The notes beneath the pieces were generated by a model, which was not told the DNA's origin, made no database searches, and saw only the letters and a list, made by a program, of their open reading frames with translations. From Phytoseiulus persimilis (Eukaryota; Arthropoda; Arachnida; Mesostigmata; Phytoseiidae), in assembly GCA_037576195.1 (NCBI GenBank), contig CM075101.1:27156001-27220000 (forward strand): a stretch of 64,000 nt of DNA, written 5' to 3'. The position numbers and the translations under genes are program-made. Positions within the stretch are counted from its first letter, which is position 1. The number at the start of each line of letters is the position of its first letter. This document shows, one piece after another, positions 14,221 through 27,100 of this stretch.

Positions 14221-14541
14221 TTGATCGAGAAGAATTCCGACTCCGAGACATTCGGAAATCTCGCTGAGTTTCGATCAAAGATGCTGTCGGAGCGAAAGCG
14301 ATTGGTGAAAGCTCAAGAAAATGCGCTCGAACACTTGAAATCTCGTCCTCGCTCAGGCAGCTTGACAAACATGCCGAAGGCTCGGGCTTTCAGAGGCCAG
14401 AGATTTCGTACCACGGGCGCAGCGCAGGAAATGGCAGAGGCTTCGTTCTGTCAATGTTATTCAGGAATTCCCGTCGTCTCGGATGTCCAGGTCGAGCTCG
14501 CGTTGCTATCCTTGAAAGCAAAACTCGAGCATTCTCTTTGA
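14221..14541 (+). CDS. Doubtful upstream exon or frame of the TEX9 homologue
   Basis: An open frame of 106 codons contains LAEFRSKMLSERKRL, then AQENALEHLKSRP, resembling the N-terminal helix of TEX9 that ends in a conserved SRP motif. Near its end it has VELALLSLKAKLE, resembling the family's IRFLKAKL segment. An acceptor-like TTCTTCTTGATCGAG lies at its start. Against it: the frame ends in TGA with no donor where the coiled coil should continue, and the two matches are closer together than in vertebrates. It could be chance. Confidence 0.2.
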   Translation: MIEKNSDSETFGNLAEFRSKMLSERKRLVKAQENALEHLKSRPRSGSLTNMPKARAFRGQRFRTTGAAQEMAEASFCQCYSGIPVVSDVQVELALLSLKAKLEHSL

Positions 14542-17500
14542 ATTGTCTCTCCGGGCCCTCTTATTCGGGGTCTGCTGCCGTTGAGGCGAGCCGATACTCG
14601 AGAACACGCATTCTTCCCGACGCATCGAGCACTGACGACGATAAGTCGAGTGTGGCTCGAATCGTCTGCGATTCGATCATTTGAACGCAGAAACCGCTAA
14701 GATGAAACGAATCGACCGGGCGGTCTTTCTCACATCGGAAAAGAAACAGCGGTAGGATCAGCCACAACAACGAGAGCCGTCAACGCATCGATACGTCGGG
14801 AAACTCTGAGACTGGTGACGACCTACATCAGATTGTTTTGAAACAAATCCTCCGCGAACGCCCAGGCTCAAGCGGTCCCGTGCGGTGAATCTCCGCGGCC
14901 ATCATGATGAGATACTGCTCATGACTTCGATATTTCCTCATCCAGAACCGCCGGGAGGAGCAAAATCAAAGGAGAACTTCATCCTGTGGAGTATGAGCAC
15001 AACGAGCTGCTCCTTCTCGGGTCAGCGCATGTAACCCCAGAGTTGAGATTCCAGTTCCGGCGGTGCCTCTCTGTCGGCCGCCGGCTAAGGCGCCTGGTTC
15101 GACAACAGCCGAAACTGGGGGCCGGGTTCCGAAATTTCGGAGCAGGAGTGCAGCTCCGTGAGAACCGAGAAGCAGCCACGGAAAGGAAACAAACAAAGAA
15201 CGTAGCTCGAAACCGAATTCAAGTTGATAATAAGGAAGCGCACCGCGTGAGGTTCGGCTGAATGGTAGTGGCGGAGACCATTAGTCAGAACCACGTATCC
15301 TGAAGTTAGACCACCAGGAGCAACAACGGTCAGGCCCGCTTGGGTCCAGTCTGGTTTTTGTCGTGTTGCACTTCTTCTTTCAGATTTTCCTCGCACTCGG
15401 TTTTGTTCTCTCCAAGGCCCAGCGGTCACGAATTTAAATATTTATCCCATTTGCTTGCTCTTGACGACTTTAGAAAGTCCTCGATCGAGCTGCGGACTCA
15501 TCCGTATCCGACGGGTTCGCTGTACCTGGGCAACGGCCTGGACGGCGGTTGAGACCCTTCAAGTGTAAATGATTTTTGTCCGTTTATTGTTTTGTGTTAG
15601 TTTTGCTCTTGCTTGTTGTTGTTGTCATCGACTGCTGTGGCCTCTCTCGTTGGTTGTTGTATCTATCATTGTTGCTGGCGTTGTAATTGCTGGCCGGTCT
15701 TCCATGACTTAAAGTGAACAATTGCGTCAAAAATGGCTCAAAAACTAAATCCTCTCAAGTTAAAGAAGAAATAGCAGCAACCAAAAGACTACAGAAAGGC
15801 CCGAAAGATGATGATCCCGATATTTGTGAGACAGACACATTGTTCCAGCGATACCGCTGAAGGCATTTTGTTCGACAAACTTCGTCGCGCTGGACCCGAA
15901 TACTTTTTCCACAACTTCTGTCAACAGACAACCACTCCCGTCGGCGAGCCACTTCATGAGCAGCTAGTCCTCATTCCATCTCGCCCGATGGGAAGAGTCC
16001 GGAATTTCGAAAGTATAGCGGATACGAGCAACATCAGATGGAATCAATCATTCCCACCCGACAAGGCCAGATCTCGAAACTTCGGTTTCTTTATCAATGC
16101 TTGTTGACAAGGGAAGGGATGCAACCGATTGTTATTTTCTCTGACTTGAATGATCGTTCGTGAGCGCCATCCAGCTGATCCAGTGATCGAGGCTCGAAGG
16201 AGCATACTTGTGGTGTGATACCACGACTTCGGAAATCCTCGATCTGCTCAAGGTTGGAAAGCTTAGATACGAAAACCATCAGAGCCGTTGAATAGTTTCC
16301 GTAAACTACAGAAGAATAGCAGAAAAATGTAAAGACGAAGAGACAGATCGCAGAGAGAAAGAGTCACATCCTTGAGGAAGTCATTATTTCATCCTGGAAA
16401 TATTCTCTTTGTTGGCCGAACGCGGAGAATGTTGCGATAGTGCCATGAGTTTTGAGATGAGTCGAGAAGGTCGAGTGCTATCTGGGCACGGAACACTCCT
16501 TCTTGGGCACTTCCGCTACGAAGCATATCGACGACGGCTCCAGCTGCTGCTACTACTTTCTTCTCTCGGTGATGATAATGGATCTCAATAGCTTAGACAT
16601 TCCACAGAGTCATGGAAAGTTGAGGAGCATTTCTGGTGACGCCACGAGAGATAGCACTCAAGGGTTCGATCGTTTCGCGGAAAGTCTTCAGCCGATGTCA
16701 TATTCCGGTAGGAGTCAACGCCACTAGCAGGAGTCACGGATGCCTAACTAATCGGTCGAGTAACCGTTCGCTCGTTCAACGTTACCGGCTGCAATCAAGC
16801 TATCAATGCATGTGTCCATCCGCTCATGAGTCAAGCAACCTTCTCGGCTGCGGTATGTGAACTCCCAGACATCATTAGCGGCATCGTGCAATTGTTTACA
16901 GCGTACAAAATATTGGGGAAGCAACTGAGCTAGGGAGGTAGCTGGTCGACGGGCGGTTAGTCAGGCAGCCAGGCTTCGATTTAACGTCTCAGTAGTTCCG
17001 TTGAATCGGTATTGGCAGTCGAAGCTGCAGCACCATTCCTACAGGATGGTTTATTAACAGCCTGGCGTTGCCTGGCTTTCAAAGGTCTGATCGCTCAACC
17101 GCTACATCACAACCTGTGCCATTTCAGCGTCACCACCACCAGCAGCCGCATGAGCAGCAGCATGTGTTCCTCCCGCCTGTGTTTCTAAGCGGCATAGTAA
17201 GAGTTTCATCAGAAGCCAGATGAAATATAAAGGTGGAAAAACGGCGAGCCCTCACAGGAAACAACCGTGAAACCGGTTAGGAGTGTTGCAAGCAATACTA
17301 TAATACGACTTTAACCAATAACGACAGTTTCAGCTCTTCCTCTTCGTATTTTTTATGCCCTTTTCTTCGCGAAGCCGCCGCGTGATCGCTGGAAGACCGT
17401 GGAAACTGAGAAGAATATATTCTACAGGTGTGTGAAGAATCCGACGATTTCTTCGACTCGTTCCCTCTATCTGATAAGCAGCCCGATGGGACCACTCTCG

Positions 17501-20500
17501 AGTCACGGCCGGGTGCGGAGCGGCGGTCGTAGAATGAGTTTTTCGAAAACCAGGAGGAGAGATCCATCTCAATAAGCGCGAATCGGTGAAAGAAAGTTGA
17601 GAAATGTTCTCCCATGATGGAACAGCTCTTCCCGAATCGGATCCACAGCCGCCTAAACGCCACTATCGGGAAAGAATTCCTTCGATCCTTCATTGAGCCC
17701 CGATGTCCTGATACATTTCGAGTCCTCAAGACAGGTGTAGAGCTTCTCGCTTGACGTTGCGATTCCTGGCATTACTATCTGCGTCAACGCTGAACGTCAC
17801 AGGCTGCGGACTCGACTCTCGTTGAAGGCTCGCGAGCAAACAGGTCCAGGAGCATGATTCGGTCTGTTTGATGATCAGTCACCAGAATTCTAGAAGCAAC
17901 TCTTGCTGTTTCAATGAGCCATTTTGGTTCCTTGAAGATATCATGCACGGGGATCGGTGAACCAATTTTCGATTATAGCCCACAGAACAATGAACCAACG
18001 AAAATCAAATGAATCGTTGCGTTGTTTCTCCTTGAATATCGATGCAGGTCATCGTTCACGGAATGAGGACTGCGCCATTTAAATGTACGAGACGTGACGA
18101 GGCAGGGATTTAAACTTTACAGTTCCAAGAGCGGACCTTTAATTCCAGTCCGAAAAGCACCGAGAAGCTTCTAGACATCCGTTGAGCGAATCCGACTCTG
18201 GAGAGAAAAACTGTGACGTCGGCGCTGGCGCTTCAGGCTCCGCCCAACCAGAAATATCGACGATACTCCAAGGAATGGCGCCGCAACGTAAAATTGCGAC
18301 ACACTTCCCTATCTGACTGCTTGGCTGCTGCTTGCTTATCTCGCCAAGAAATGAAAAAAAAAATGAAGCAAATGGGTCAAATTCTTTTCCGTGTGATTCG
18401 AGTTTTAGGTTTCAACCGGCTGCTGGAAGAACACTACCGAGGGAGAAATGAAAAGAGAAAAAACTACACATGTAGTTCGCGTAAAAACGCTCGGTCGGTT
18501 GCCCGTCTATCTGTGGCTCTGCTCGATTACTTGGCTCGCTCATAGTGGCAGAACATAACCCGTTGCTCGATCCGTGCCCTCTTCGGATTTTGTCTCGCCT
18601 GCAAGCCAGCATCAGAGCATAAGCGGCAGGAGTCGAATCCACTCAAGGAATCAAACCGAGAGAACAACAACTGGGATGCTCGCCTGGACGTTGGCTGGCG
18701 CTCCGACAGTCCATGAGTGCAAGAGAGTTGACGACGCTCTTTTTGCCGCCGCTACTGTCATGAGAGGAAAGTGGCCCTAGCACTGGCCTCTGCGCTGTCT
18801 CCAGAGAAGAAGATCGCGTCCATGTTCTGGGCCTCCAAACGCATTAATCATCAGAATCCATTCCCAAGAAAACTGCTGCGTTCGGCTGCTGGCTACGGCC
18901 ATTGAAAAATGCTGCTGCGGCTAATGCTACTGCTGCTTTCTTTTTCACACACACACTCCCATACTCCAGAGCCCGGGAATATGCCTACCGTGTCACTGTT
19001 CCCGCTGATGCTGCTACTGCTGCCATCCGCACAAGAGATAGACCCGCTCGCAGCAAATAGCTTCCATAAATTAATTCATTTCTCAATTCATTCACTCAAT
19101 CGTTGGTTGGTCCACTCCTTCGCTGTTACGTTAAGAGTTCCCTTCGGCGCTTTTAACCTCTGATGGCAGTGATTTGAGACGACAACAAGCGTCGTGACTC
19201 TTGCAAAGGCCGAGTGACCTCTGAATTAGCCGGCTGTGAGGGCCCCCGCTCCATGCGCGCCAGAATGTATCATACAGTGTGGGATGGAAATAATACTTAC
19301 GGGAACGCGCTTGTGTTCTCGCAACGTCTGGGCTCATGGGGCATTCAGCTCGAGCTAGAACATTCTTTGGGGCAGCGCATATTTTGAGTCAGGCGATTCG
19401 GAAAAGCCATGGAACTTGCAACGATAACATTGAAGAAGACAGAAGCTCTTAGAATGCACCGTGACCGGGAATTCCTCGCTCTGACCAGAGATTTTTTCAG
19501 GCACTCCACCGCATGCGCATCCGTATGTTGAGCTACGTCTCTAGGGAAGAGAGGCGCGATGTTTCACCCTTGCGGAATCATCTTCAATGGAACGCACCGA
19601 ATCCTCCTTGGACTCAGAAAATCTTCCCTCAATTCGTCATCGCTCGCGCATCCAGCTCGTATCGATGAAGACTACAACTCCGGACGGAGAACGAGCCGCG
19701 CTCCTACCAGGAAATTGTAGCACAGCCTTTCTAGCTGATACTCAGCAAACCATCTGCCCGGATTTTCACCTGTCAGGCGCTCCAGCTCCACGAGGCAAGA
19801 GAAATTCGATTGTTCAACTGGGTTGGCTGCGACAATGATACGGAACCGGATGATGACGACCTCGGCTCTTAGAAAGATTAACGACAGTCGATATGCTGGG
19901 AGCAGAATCGCCGTGTGCGCCTTCGGTTTGCAAGATTCAAACAAGGAGAACTATCCTCCACCTCAGATATCGGCGCGTTCGGCCAAATCGTCGTGAGTTT
20001 CTATTCTGACCGATTCTCGGATGAGGACGGGGATGAACTCTGAATCTTGTTGTCGTAGAAACATACATTCCGGAATCCGAGCGGATCTCGAGTCGCGTTC
20101 CGAATCTCCATGTCACCTTGTCATGGAACACATTGACGAATCGGAACATTTCCATTAGATCGGGAAATCAATCAGTCAGGGGAGAAATCGACGCGAGTCT
20201 TGGGATCGAGGGTGTTTCAAGCCCGTCGAGTATTACCAATGCAAAGAAAAACGTATAATTTGATCGTTGCTCAGCACTTTTAATCTGTGGGCTATTGATT
20301 CGACTCGCCGTGATGATTTCACGCGGAATATTCATAGGAATCCGGCGAAAAACAACGGCATCGATCTCCCAATGGTTGTCGAACGCTTCGACTTCGACAT
20401 ATCGTAACCAGAAACCGACCAGAATTACAACGGCGTTCGGAATTCACAAGCTTCTCGCCTTAGAAGGAAAACCTGTCTCTCAAATGGGTCGTCCGACTGT

Positions 20501-20874
20501 CGGCGTCAAGCGCGTGAGCGCATTACGCAATCCAAGTTCTAATGGTATCTCTACAGAAATTTGAAATTTAGTTCCTGCTTAGCTCTCGAAACATCACCGT
20601 CGCCATGGTATCATGGGGCCAACCTTTCGCTTGGATCTCGGATCACGTAGTGAGCTTCGTGCTACGGTGACTAGCCCGCGTTTGGCCACACTGACCCTTT
20701 GGAAGCGAATCGGAGCCTCTGCCATCAGATTTGGTAACAAGGTAAGTAGTGCTCAGTTTGTTTCGAGCGGTCGACATGGAAGCCGAACAGGTCAGCAGCG
20801 GTACACTCGGAGCTCAGGGATGTGCGAGGTGGGGAATGTAATTTTCCCCTATTAGCGAAGCTTCGCCTTTCCAG

Positions 20875-21018
20875 ATGGCACATTCCCAGGGCAGGTCGAC
20901 AGCGGATCTCGAGGCTGAACTGTCCCGCTGCCAGACTGAGCTCCAAATCCTGAGATCTTCGATGGAAAACTCGGGCGCCAGGGACAGGAGCCTCACCGAA
21001 CTGTTGGACAAGGTTCAG
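20875..21018 (+). CDS. TEX9 homologue, penultimate exon
   Basis: The exon has 48 codons after a pyrimidine-rich acceptor and before the donor GTTCAG|GTATAC, with whole codons at both ends. The translation is a heptad-like coiled coil, from SQGRSTADLEAEL to LTELLDKVQ. The next exon continues it directly with ILEKQKAEL. Confidence 0.8.
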
Positions 21019-22209
21019 GTATACAACAGTGAGCAGGCAGATCCGCAAGCAACGAATGGATAAGCGCTTCGAAGCTAGAACTCTAGCTGGACAATCGGAG
21101 ACACGGCTGCGTTTTGTTTTGGCCGAGAAAGTACGTGATTCTCCCGGTCGAGGAAACTGTCAATCACTTCAACTCAAGCCAGACCTCGATATGTGAAGTT
21201 TGCGTCATTCTCGTTTGCTTACGAGTTTTCACTTTAAATGCGTGATCTGGGCGCCGCAATCGATTCCTTCCATTCTGCCGTGAAAAAAACTTCGCGAACC
21301 TCTGAAGGAAACCCGACTCTGTAGAAGAAGGGTCAGGACGGACGATCGGAAGGAATGCTCAGTATCGGTGTTCAAATGTGGAATTTCGGCTCGCTCCCTT
21401 AGGCAGCTATTCTCAGGATGGTATCAGAAGTCGAATCCACGAAGTTTGCGATATTTGGACGTGATGTGAGCGAGCTAGAGAGAGCGTTGTTCCAAATTAG
21501 CTCTCCGGATTTCGTCTGTCTTTCTTCTGTCTCTCATAGTGTTTCGTTGATGCTCGATCCATCGCTGAGATTTCGATGAAGTGTCCCCGAGATGTTGAGT
21601 CTGGTTTGATGAGTGAATTTTGAAGAATATCTACTTCGGCGGAAATACGATATGAGCCTGACGACGTCACAGACCACAATCCAGTTATTGGCATCCGGAA
21701 CTTTTCCGGAATCTGGACAAGGGCCGTCGATCGGTCGGCCTGCAAATTCCACGGCTAGAGCAGATGCCGGCCAGAATGCGGGTTCCCAATGGAAATTCAG
21801 CAAAGCAGGAGCAATTTTTCTCCACCTCTCTTCTCTTCTGTCTCTGTTCTTCGCCGGATTCGATCGCTGAAATGAAACTCTTTCCAAGACGCACGCTCAA
21901 TCCGATCTCGATACAGATTAATTCCAGCGAAATCTGGGGATAGTTTTGGATTGAGCCAGCAGACTGTCGGACGTGATCGACCCCTGATGCGTTTCTCAAA
22001 CCACTGAGGCACTTTCTTTCCTTTGTGATTCGCAGATCTTGGAAAAGCAGAAGGCTGAGCTCCTGGCATTGATCAAGAAACAGATGAAGCTAATCGATGT
22101 TCTGAAGAAACAGAAAATCCATCTGGAATCCAGCAGTTTGATTAACTTCCAACAAGACGAGCTCACCAAACACATAAACTTCGGTGCCTCAACCAAACCC
22201 ATGGGATAA
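20875..22209 (+). CDS. TEX9 homologue (testis-expressed 9-like coiled-coil protein), C-terminal two exons
   Basis: TEX9 proteins are coiled-coil proteins linked with centriolar satellites, cilia and sperm. Two exons are recovered: 20875-21018 and 22036-22209, separated by a 1017-base GT-AG intron, in frame at both junctions. The last exon reads LEKQKAELL, IKKQMKLIDVLKKQKIH and a short acidic-hydrophobic tail; this is the most conserved part of the family, which in vertebrates reads LEKQKGEL...KQLKLIDVLKRQKMHIEA. The preceding exon, SQGRSTADLEAELSRCQTEL and onward, matches the SQSATEVRLNRALEE region just before it. Vertebrate TEX9 is about 390 residues, so some 280 N-terminal residues are unaccounted for. 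The ATG at 20875 follows an acceptor, CTTCGCCTTTCCAG, and is probably internal, not the start. Confidence 0.85.
22036..22209 (+). CDS. TEX9 homologue, last exon with the conserved C-terminal signature
   Basis: A 58-codon exon including the stop TAA at 22207-22209, after acceptor TGTGATTCGCAG. LIDVLKKQKIHLE is nearly identical to the family signature LIDVLKRQKMHIE, and the following INFQQDELTKHINFG corresponds to LSFTEEEFMKALEWG in vertebrates. Confidence 0.92.
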   Translation: MLEKQKAELLALIKKQMKLIDVLKKQKIHLESSSLINFQQDELTKHINFGASTKPMG

Positions 22210-22532
22210 GTTGCTAAATAACGACTAGTCGTGCGTTCCAGAAGTCCCGGAATGATCGTCACCTTGACTGTTTGTATAACTCTCCGATAACTAGCTGATT
22301 TCACTGTGGCTCTCCGGCGATTCACGTAGCTGATCATGACTGCTCTTGTATGATTTATTTGCCAAATCATGTGATCGAAGTGCGCGTGAGTCATTGTCGA
22401 TTGCGGATATTCCAGAGACTGGATTGTCACGTGCGTGGTTCCTGCGGGAACAGAATCAAGTGCAGCTGTATCTCGTTAGCCTATCAAAGACGAACGCTGG
22501 GTCTTTGATTGTTCCGAACTTGTTTAGATTCC

Positions 22533-22538
22533 AATAAA
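22533..22538 (+). other. AATAAA polyadenylation signal for the TEX9 homologue
   Basis: A perfect AATAAA lies 324 bases after the TEX9 stop codon on the same strand, a normal 3' UTR length. No other plus-strand gene was recognised between the stop and this site. Confidence 0.55.
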
Positions 22539-23455
22539 GCTCAGGTAAAATCGGCTAGCGGAGGCTCGATACCCTCTTCGGGACTGGCGGAAATCGCAGG
22601 TCCTGGCATAGCTGAGGAGCTGAGTTCCACGGAAGTCACAATTCCTGGAGCCAAAATCCGCGTATTGAGTTCTCAGCATGAGCCATCAAAACTGTGAGGA
22701 GCTGGTCGAAAAGATCACGAATCTACAACTCTGAGGAGGAGAATATTGTCCATGAGAGGTCGGATTCCGATGTTTCGCAGCCTTCGATCGGCGAATGTAG
22801 AGTGGGGACGATGTTTTGCACGATCTGCACTAACGATGCCGATAATTGAGATGATTCCGGTAGATGAATCATAGTCCGAAACATCGTCTCGAGACCGGAG
22901 TTTCCTCCCAAGAGCCGTGCTGGTGAAGGAAGGTTTGGAAGAAAAAAACGAGTCTTCGAACGCTCCATCTGGAAGGTTCGCATTCCGCGGCGATATTATT
23001 ATCATATTTTCACGGCAATGTAATTCAAAGTGGTTTTCGAAGATTCAGCAGACACCAGGAACGTGTGAAGAGCAAATAGATTTAGTTTTTTTCTACGTTT
23101 GTCTTCGGACTCGCTTGCCTGCATTCATCTGCTCGGCTGGAACCGCGGTTCAAGTGCTGGAATCCAAGGAATGCGGAATTGAAGCTGCGCTGTCGTGGTC
23201 GCCGCTGTCGACGTCGATGGCGACGGCGATCTAGCGCTGAAACATTCCAGTCAGTCAGCCAGCAACGTTTTTCCGTTTAGCAACTATTCCATTCAAGCAC
23301 CGACATCGAGCGTTTATTCTGCCACGTTTGGTTTACTCTAGCCATGGCCTGGACTGGCTGTGTTCGCAGATACCGATGTTATAGAACAGCCCAAGGCTCC
23401 GTAAACCAGAGGCTCCCGCACACAGCGAACGTCTTAGAAAGAATCATTGCCGCAG

Positions 23456-23851
23456 CTCACTTGCAAACTCAGCTACGCGGAGGACAGCCATTTTCGGCAA
23501 GTGGTGGGCCCAAGCGGTTCCGCGATGTTCTCGATGTCTTCACCCGATGCGTCCATCTCGGGCAGCCTATTCGTAGCTTCGCGACCGAATGTTCCGTGGG
23601 ATCGATTGAGTTATTCGGAAAGTCTATGTCTGTCCCCCAAGCGAACCGATGAGAATCATTGTGCTCGTCCTGATGTTTCCGAAGACGGACTCGAGGAAGT
23701 GGCCCCAGCAGAATCACTTCTTGGTTCTCTGAGCCATTGTTATCTTCCGAAAGCAAAGTTGTATCGGAAACATAAAGCTGTCCTCGCACGTGTGATCTCT
23801 GTCTGTGGCAGCGTTTCGATCATTGACTCTCAGCCCATGACGATGGGTTGA
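23456..23851 (+). CDS. Candidate terminal exon, unidentified
   Basis: An open frame of 131 codons starts right after an acceptor-like CATTGCCGCAG and ends in TGA. Its third codon positions are mostly G or C, unlike random frames nearby. It reads LTCKLSYAEDSHF, Ser-rich segments and a basic LPKAKLYRKHKAVLARV near the end. No family was recognised, and length alone is not significant in this window. Confidence 0.28.
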   Translation, partial: LTCKLSYAEDSHFRQVVGPSGSAMFSMSSPDASISGSLFVASRPNVPWDRLSYSESLCLSPKRTDENHCARPDVSEDGLEEVAPAESLLGSLSHCYLPKAKLYRKHKAVLARVISVCGSVSIIDSQPMTMG

Positions 23852-23863
23852 ACAACCCGTAGA

Positions 23864-24168
23864 CATCCAGAGAAAAACCACCGCTGCTATTCCTGCCCGC
23901 CGTCGTCGATGGAAAGGGAGTCAGCTTGCCAAGCATCTATCCAACCAACCAGCCCGTCAGCCAGCGACCGAACAGCCGGCTCGACACGCGCTTTTCTTGG
24001 GCCACACCAATGCAGTTTAGGGCCGGCGTTTATGTCTCGAGTCCTCGACCTTTTCAGCAGCCGCAGCCGCCGCTGCGCCGGCAGCGGCCGCGAATAGAAG
24101 ACATTAACTCTTTCGACTCGCCCACCGATACGAGCTGCTCATCCGATGTCAAGATCAAGAGAGGCTGA
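23864..24168 (+). CDS. Candidate exon or small frame, Pro/Gln-rich, unidentified
   Basis: About 100 codons stay open in another plus frame just after the previous candidate. The translation has a short hydrophobic start (PPLLFLPAVV), a Pro/Gln-rich centre (PRPFQQPQPPLRRQRP) and an acidic Ser-rich end (RIEDINSFDSPTDTSCSSD). The codons are strongly G/C-ending. No start codon or clean acceptor is certain, so it might be a tail exon of a plus-strand gene or chance. Confidence 0.25.
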
Positions 24169-24199
24169 TCCCTCTAGCTCGATAGAATTCCGCGGCGAC

Positions 24200-27100
24200 G
24201 TAGAATCTTGATAAGCCGAAATCAGAACGGTTAACGAAAACGACTCTGCGATAGGTCTCAACTACTTCGCGACGCTACTTGGATTCAGGACTCATTTGTA
24301 GCTCATTGACCTGAAGAATCACCTCGGGCCCACCAGAATACGTATTCGAATGTTGGGATCCTTTTCGGGCCTAGAGTCAGGCTGGTTTTCAATGCGTTGG
24401 AAGCATTCGAAGATCGATGCTCGGTCTGTTTTGTTTCTTCAATATTTCCGTTGAGACGTCGAGAACCAGCAACCTCACTCGAGCCTATTTCTTGGAGATC
24501 CATTTGGAAATTCTCATGACAAAAATCTCGAACTCCATGACGCCGGGCGTTTCGACGTGAGATCTTGACAGTGCTCTCACAGATGTTTGACGGCTTGGAA
24601 ACGAAATGAACTGTGTGCTCAAGCAGCTATCCATCTACTTATCTTCCTCTGGACGATCTCGATAGCATATCGCAAAATGACTGAGGCGCAGAAAAGTATG
24701 ACGAGTTCTTCTTGTTTACAACCATTCGCGAGAGGCTTCTTCGTGGAATCTCCTCGGAGTATTCAAGCCAAGTTTTGTGCTTCTAATCGCGAAAGCGGTG
24801 AATATGGAGAACTCAATGCCCCCACGTGCCGACGACTCCTAGCTAGATAACACGTGACGCATCATCAAAGCATGCCTTTAAAGGGGAGAAAGTCATTCGC
24901 TTGGAATTCGCCGCGAATCTCGGCGGAAATCCGAAGAAAATACATCCTCGCGAATCGAGATACAGCCGATGCAGACGAACATTCCAGCTCCCTCCTGCGC
25001 AGCGCGAAGTCGGGTGGGACCGTCCGGGCCGGAAGCGATCCTCGCCCTTGGATTCTGCGTGCATACGGCATGACTGGACGCGAAAACTGTACTGAGCTCA
25101 ACTCGCTTCTGGGAACGCCAAGACCTTCAAGGGCTCCTGTTGGTTCAGAATGTTGGTACCTACTAGTCTTCGCCAGCGTTGAATGAGCTAGCTCGCCGAA
25201 GAAGCAGGGAAAACTAATCTACTCATCGGGAAACATCGCAAATTCCTTGCTCCTTATCAACGATTCATTTGATGATTTGTTTTCTAATTGCGCGAGAGTC
25301 GGTAGAGAATCCTGTAAGTGTTCTCATCACAGGCTTGTTATACCATCTTAGGCCAAACCATCCATTGTAATCTTGAGTGAACCATCTTCTCCTGCTCGTT
25401 GTTGAACGATAGGTGGAAAGATATGAAGATGACGGGAGGAAGTCATAAACTGTTATGGGGTCCTTGATTGTATACGATAGTCCATAAACAAGATTGTCTA
25501 CTCGTGCGGTCCCCATATATATTCCATGTGTGCTCCCAGCCGTGGGCGTTTTAATGGCTACTCATTCGACATAAAAAAAATTGAGTAAAAACCCGAAGCC
25601 ATAAGTGACGAGAGGGCAAGCGTCCGGGTACAATTCAGCTTCCGCCGAGCTATGCTCATCGCCGTTGGAGACGCAAACTTGTGATTACGAAGCTGTAAAG
25701 CAATAATCGGAATGCAAGAAACGTGTACGGCATATTCTACGCGAGAACGTCCTTAGTTCCCCCAGAACCCTTTATCGTCTTCGTGCACGAGCTCATCTGA
25801 GCCTAATGGAACTGAATTCGTGCCCGAGTCCACGGTAGCGGAGTCGTTGTCTCCGCATCTGGACTCATTTTATGGCTTTGGTTTCACATTCATATCTGAT
25901 TCGCTCAGGTAGGACTCATGGAACAAGAAATGTTGTATCGAAGGTACGCTGCATCGCTCTCGAGTGTTATGCGAAATCGCGTGACGTCAAGTTGGGAGAA
26001 ATGAGTTATTCTTATACACGGGAGCTGGAACAGAATCGAATATGTATCTGACTGTGGACTTTCCATTCTAGATGGGGCGCAGCTCGCTGCGGAGTGATCC
26101 TTTGTACACTTTGACTGCTTCAATGTAGAGAGGAAAGCGAATCAACGGTGAGAATAGAAACACCAATGGAGGGAATCTACTTGGCTTGCTGGAAGTTGCA
26201 TCAGAGACAGGAGCTTCCGAACCGTTCCTTAAACGAGAACACATGATCTCTCGTAGATCTCAGATGACAAGTCATCGGTCTCAATAGAATAACTCCTTGC
26301 TCCGCCCTGAGCGCACTGATCTTTTGATTGAGATGGAACGCTGATTTGTTGACAGCGATATTCGGCACCTCTCTCTAGCTCGCTTCGAATTTGGGGTCCG
26401 TCGGGAGATCTCATCGCGGGCAGAGTCCGTTGAATTTCAGAGCGAGTTTTTTTTCCCGGATCCCGCGGCGAGTCACTTGGATCGCTCTCTGATTTCCAGT
26501 ATCGTTTAAGATGTAACGATCACTTTCCTGTTCCCGTAAATCCCCAGAACGAGTCTGGAATACGTAAAAATCTTTCAGCAGGGGTTACGCGTGATAAGCT
26601 CTTAGTTCAGAACCGGAGCAAGTAGTGCTGACCGACGCGAAGGTATTCAGCACTCTCTATCGTTTCCACCAGCAGCTACTGGATGGGGTCAGACAGTTCT
26701 CTCACGATTTACGGGATATCCAATCGGGAAACTCGATTCGTCGATCTCCGCAGAAATCATCGGACTATCTTGATGAGTTTCGAACGGGCTCGCGCACGCA
26801 CGGCAACGTGGTACTGATCTGGAGGAAACATTCGTGAGTTCCCGCTCCCTACGTTCGATTCCACAGCCCGATTCGTATTCGGGCTGAACCGAGGAACAGA
26901 ACACGAGAATCTCCCGCCACGTCGATGCTCCTCCACTGCTCAGTGCCGTAATGTGGGATTCGCCCGCGAAACCGTAGACGTTCGATCCGAATGCTTTTCG
27001 AAAATGCGACATCGCGAGTGTCATGCGGACGATATTCGCGGAATGTGATGACTCGAGACCGGACTACACTCGCTCCTGAGTCAGGTCAGTGCACCTTGCT

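Noticed and set aside
15700-15860. Lys-rich plus frames resembling TEX9 linker sequence
   Set aside because: The frames are short, lack splice sites that would join them to the certain TEX9 exons, and the resemblance is compositional only.
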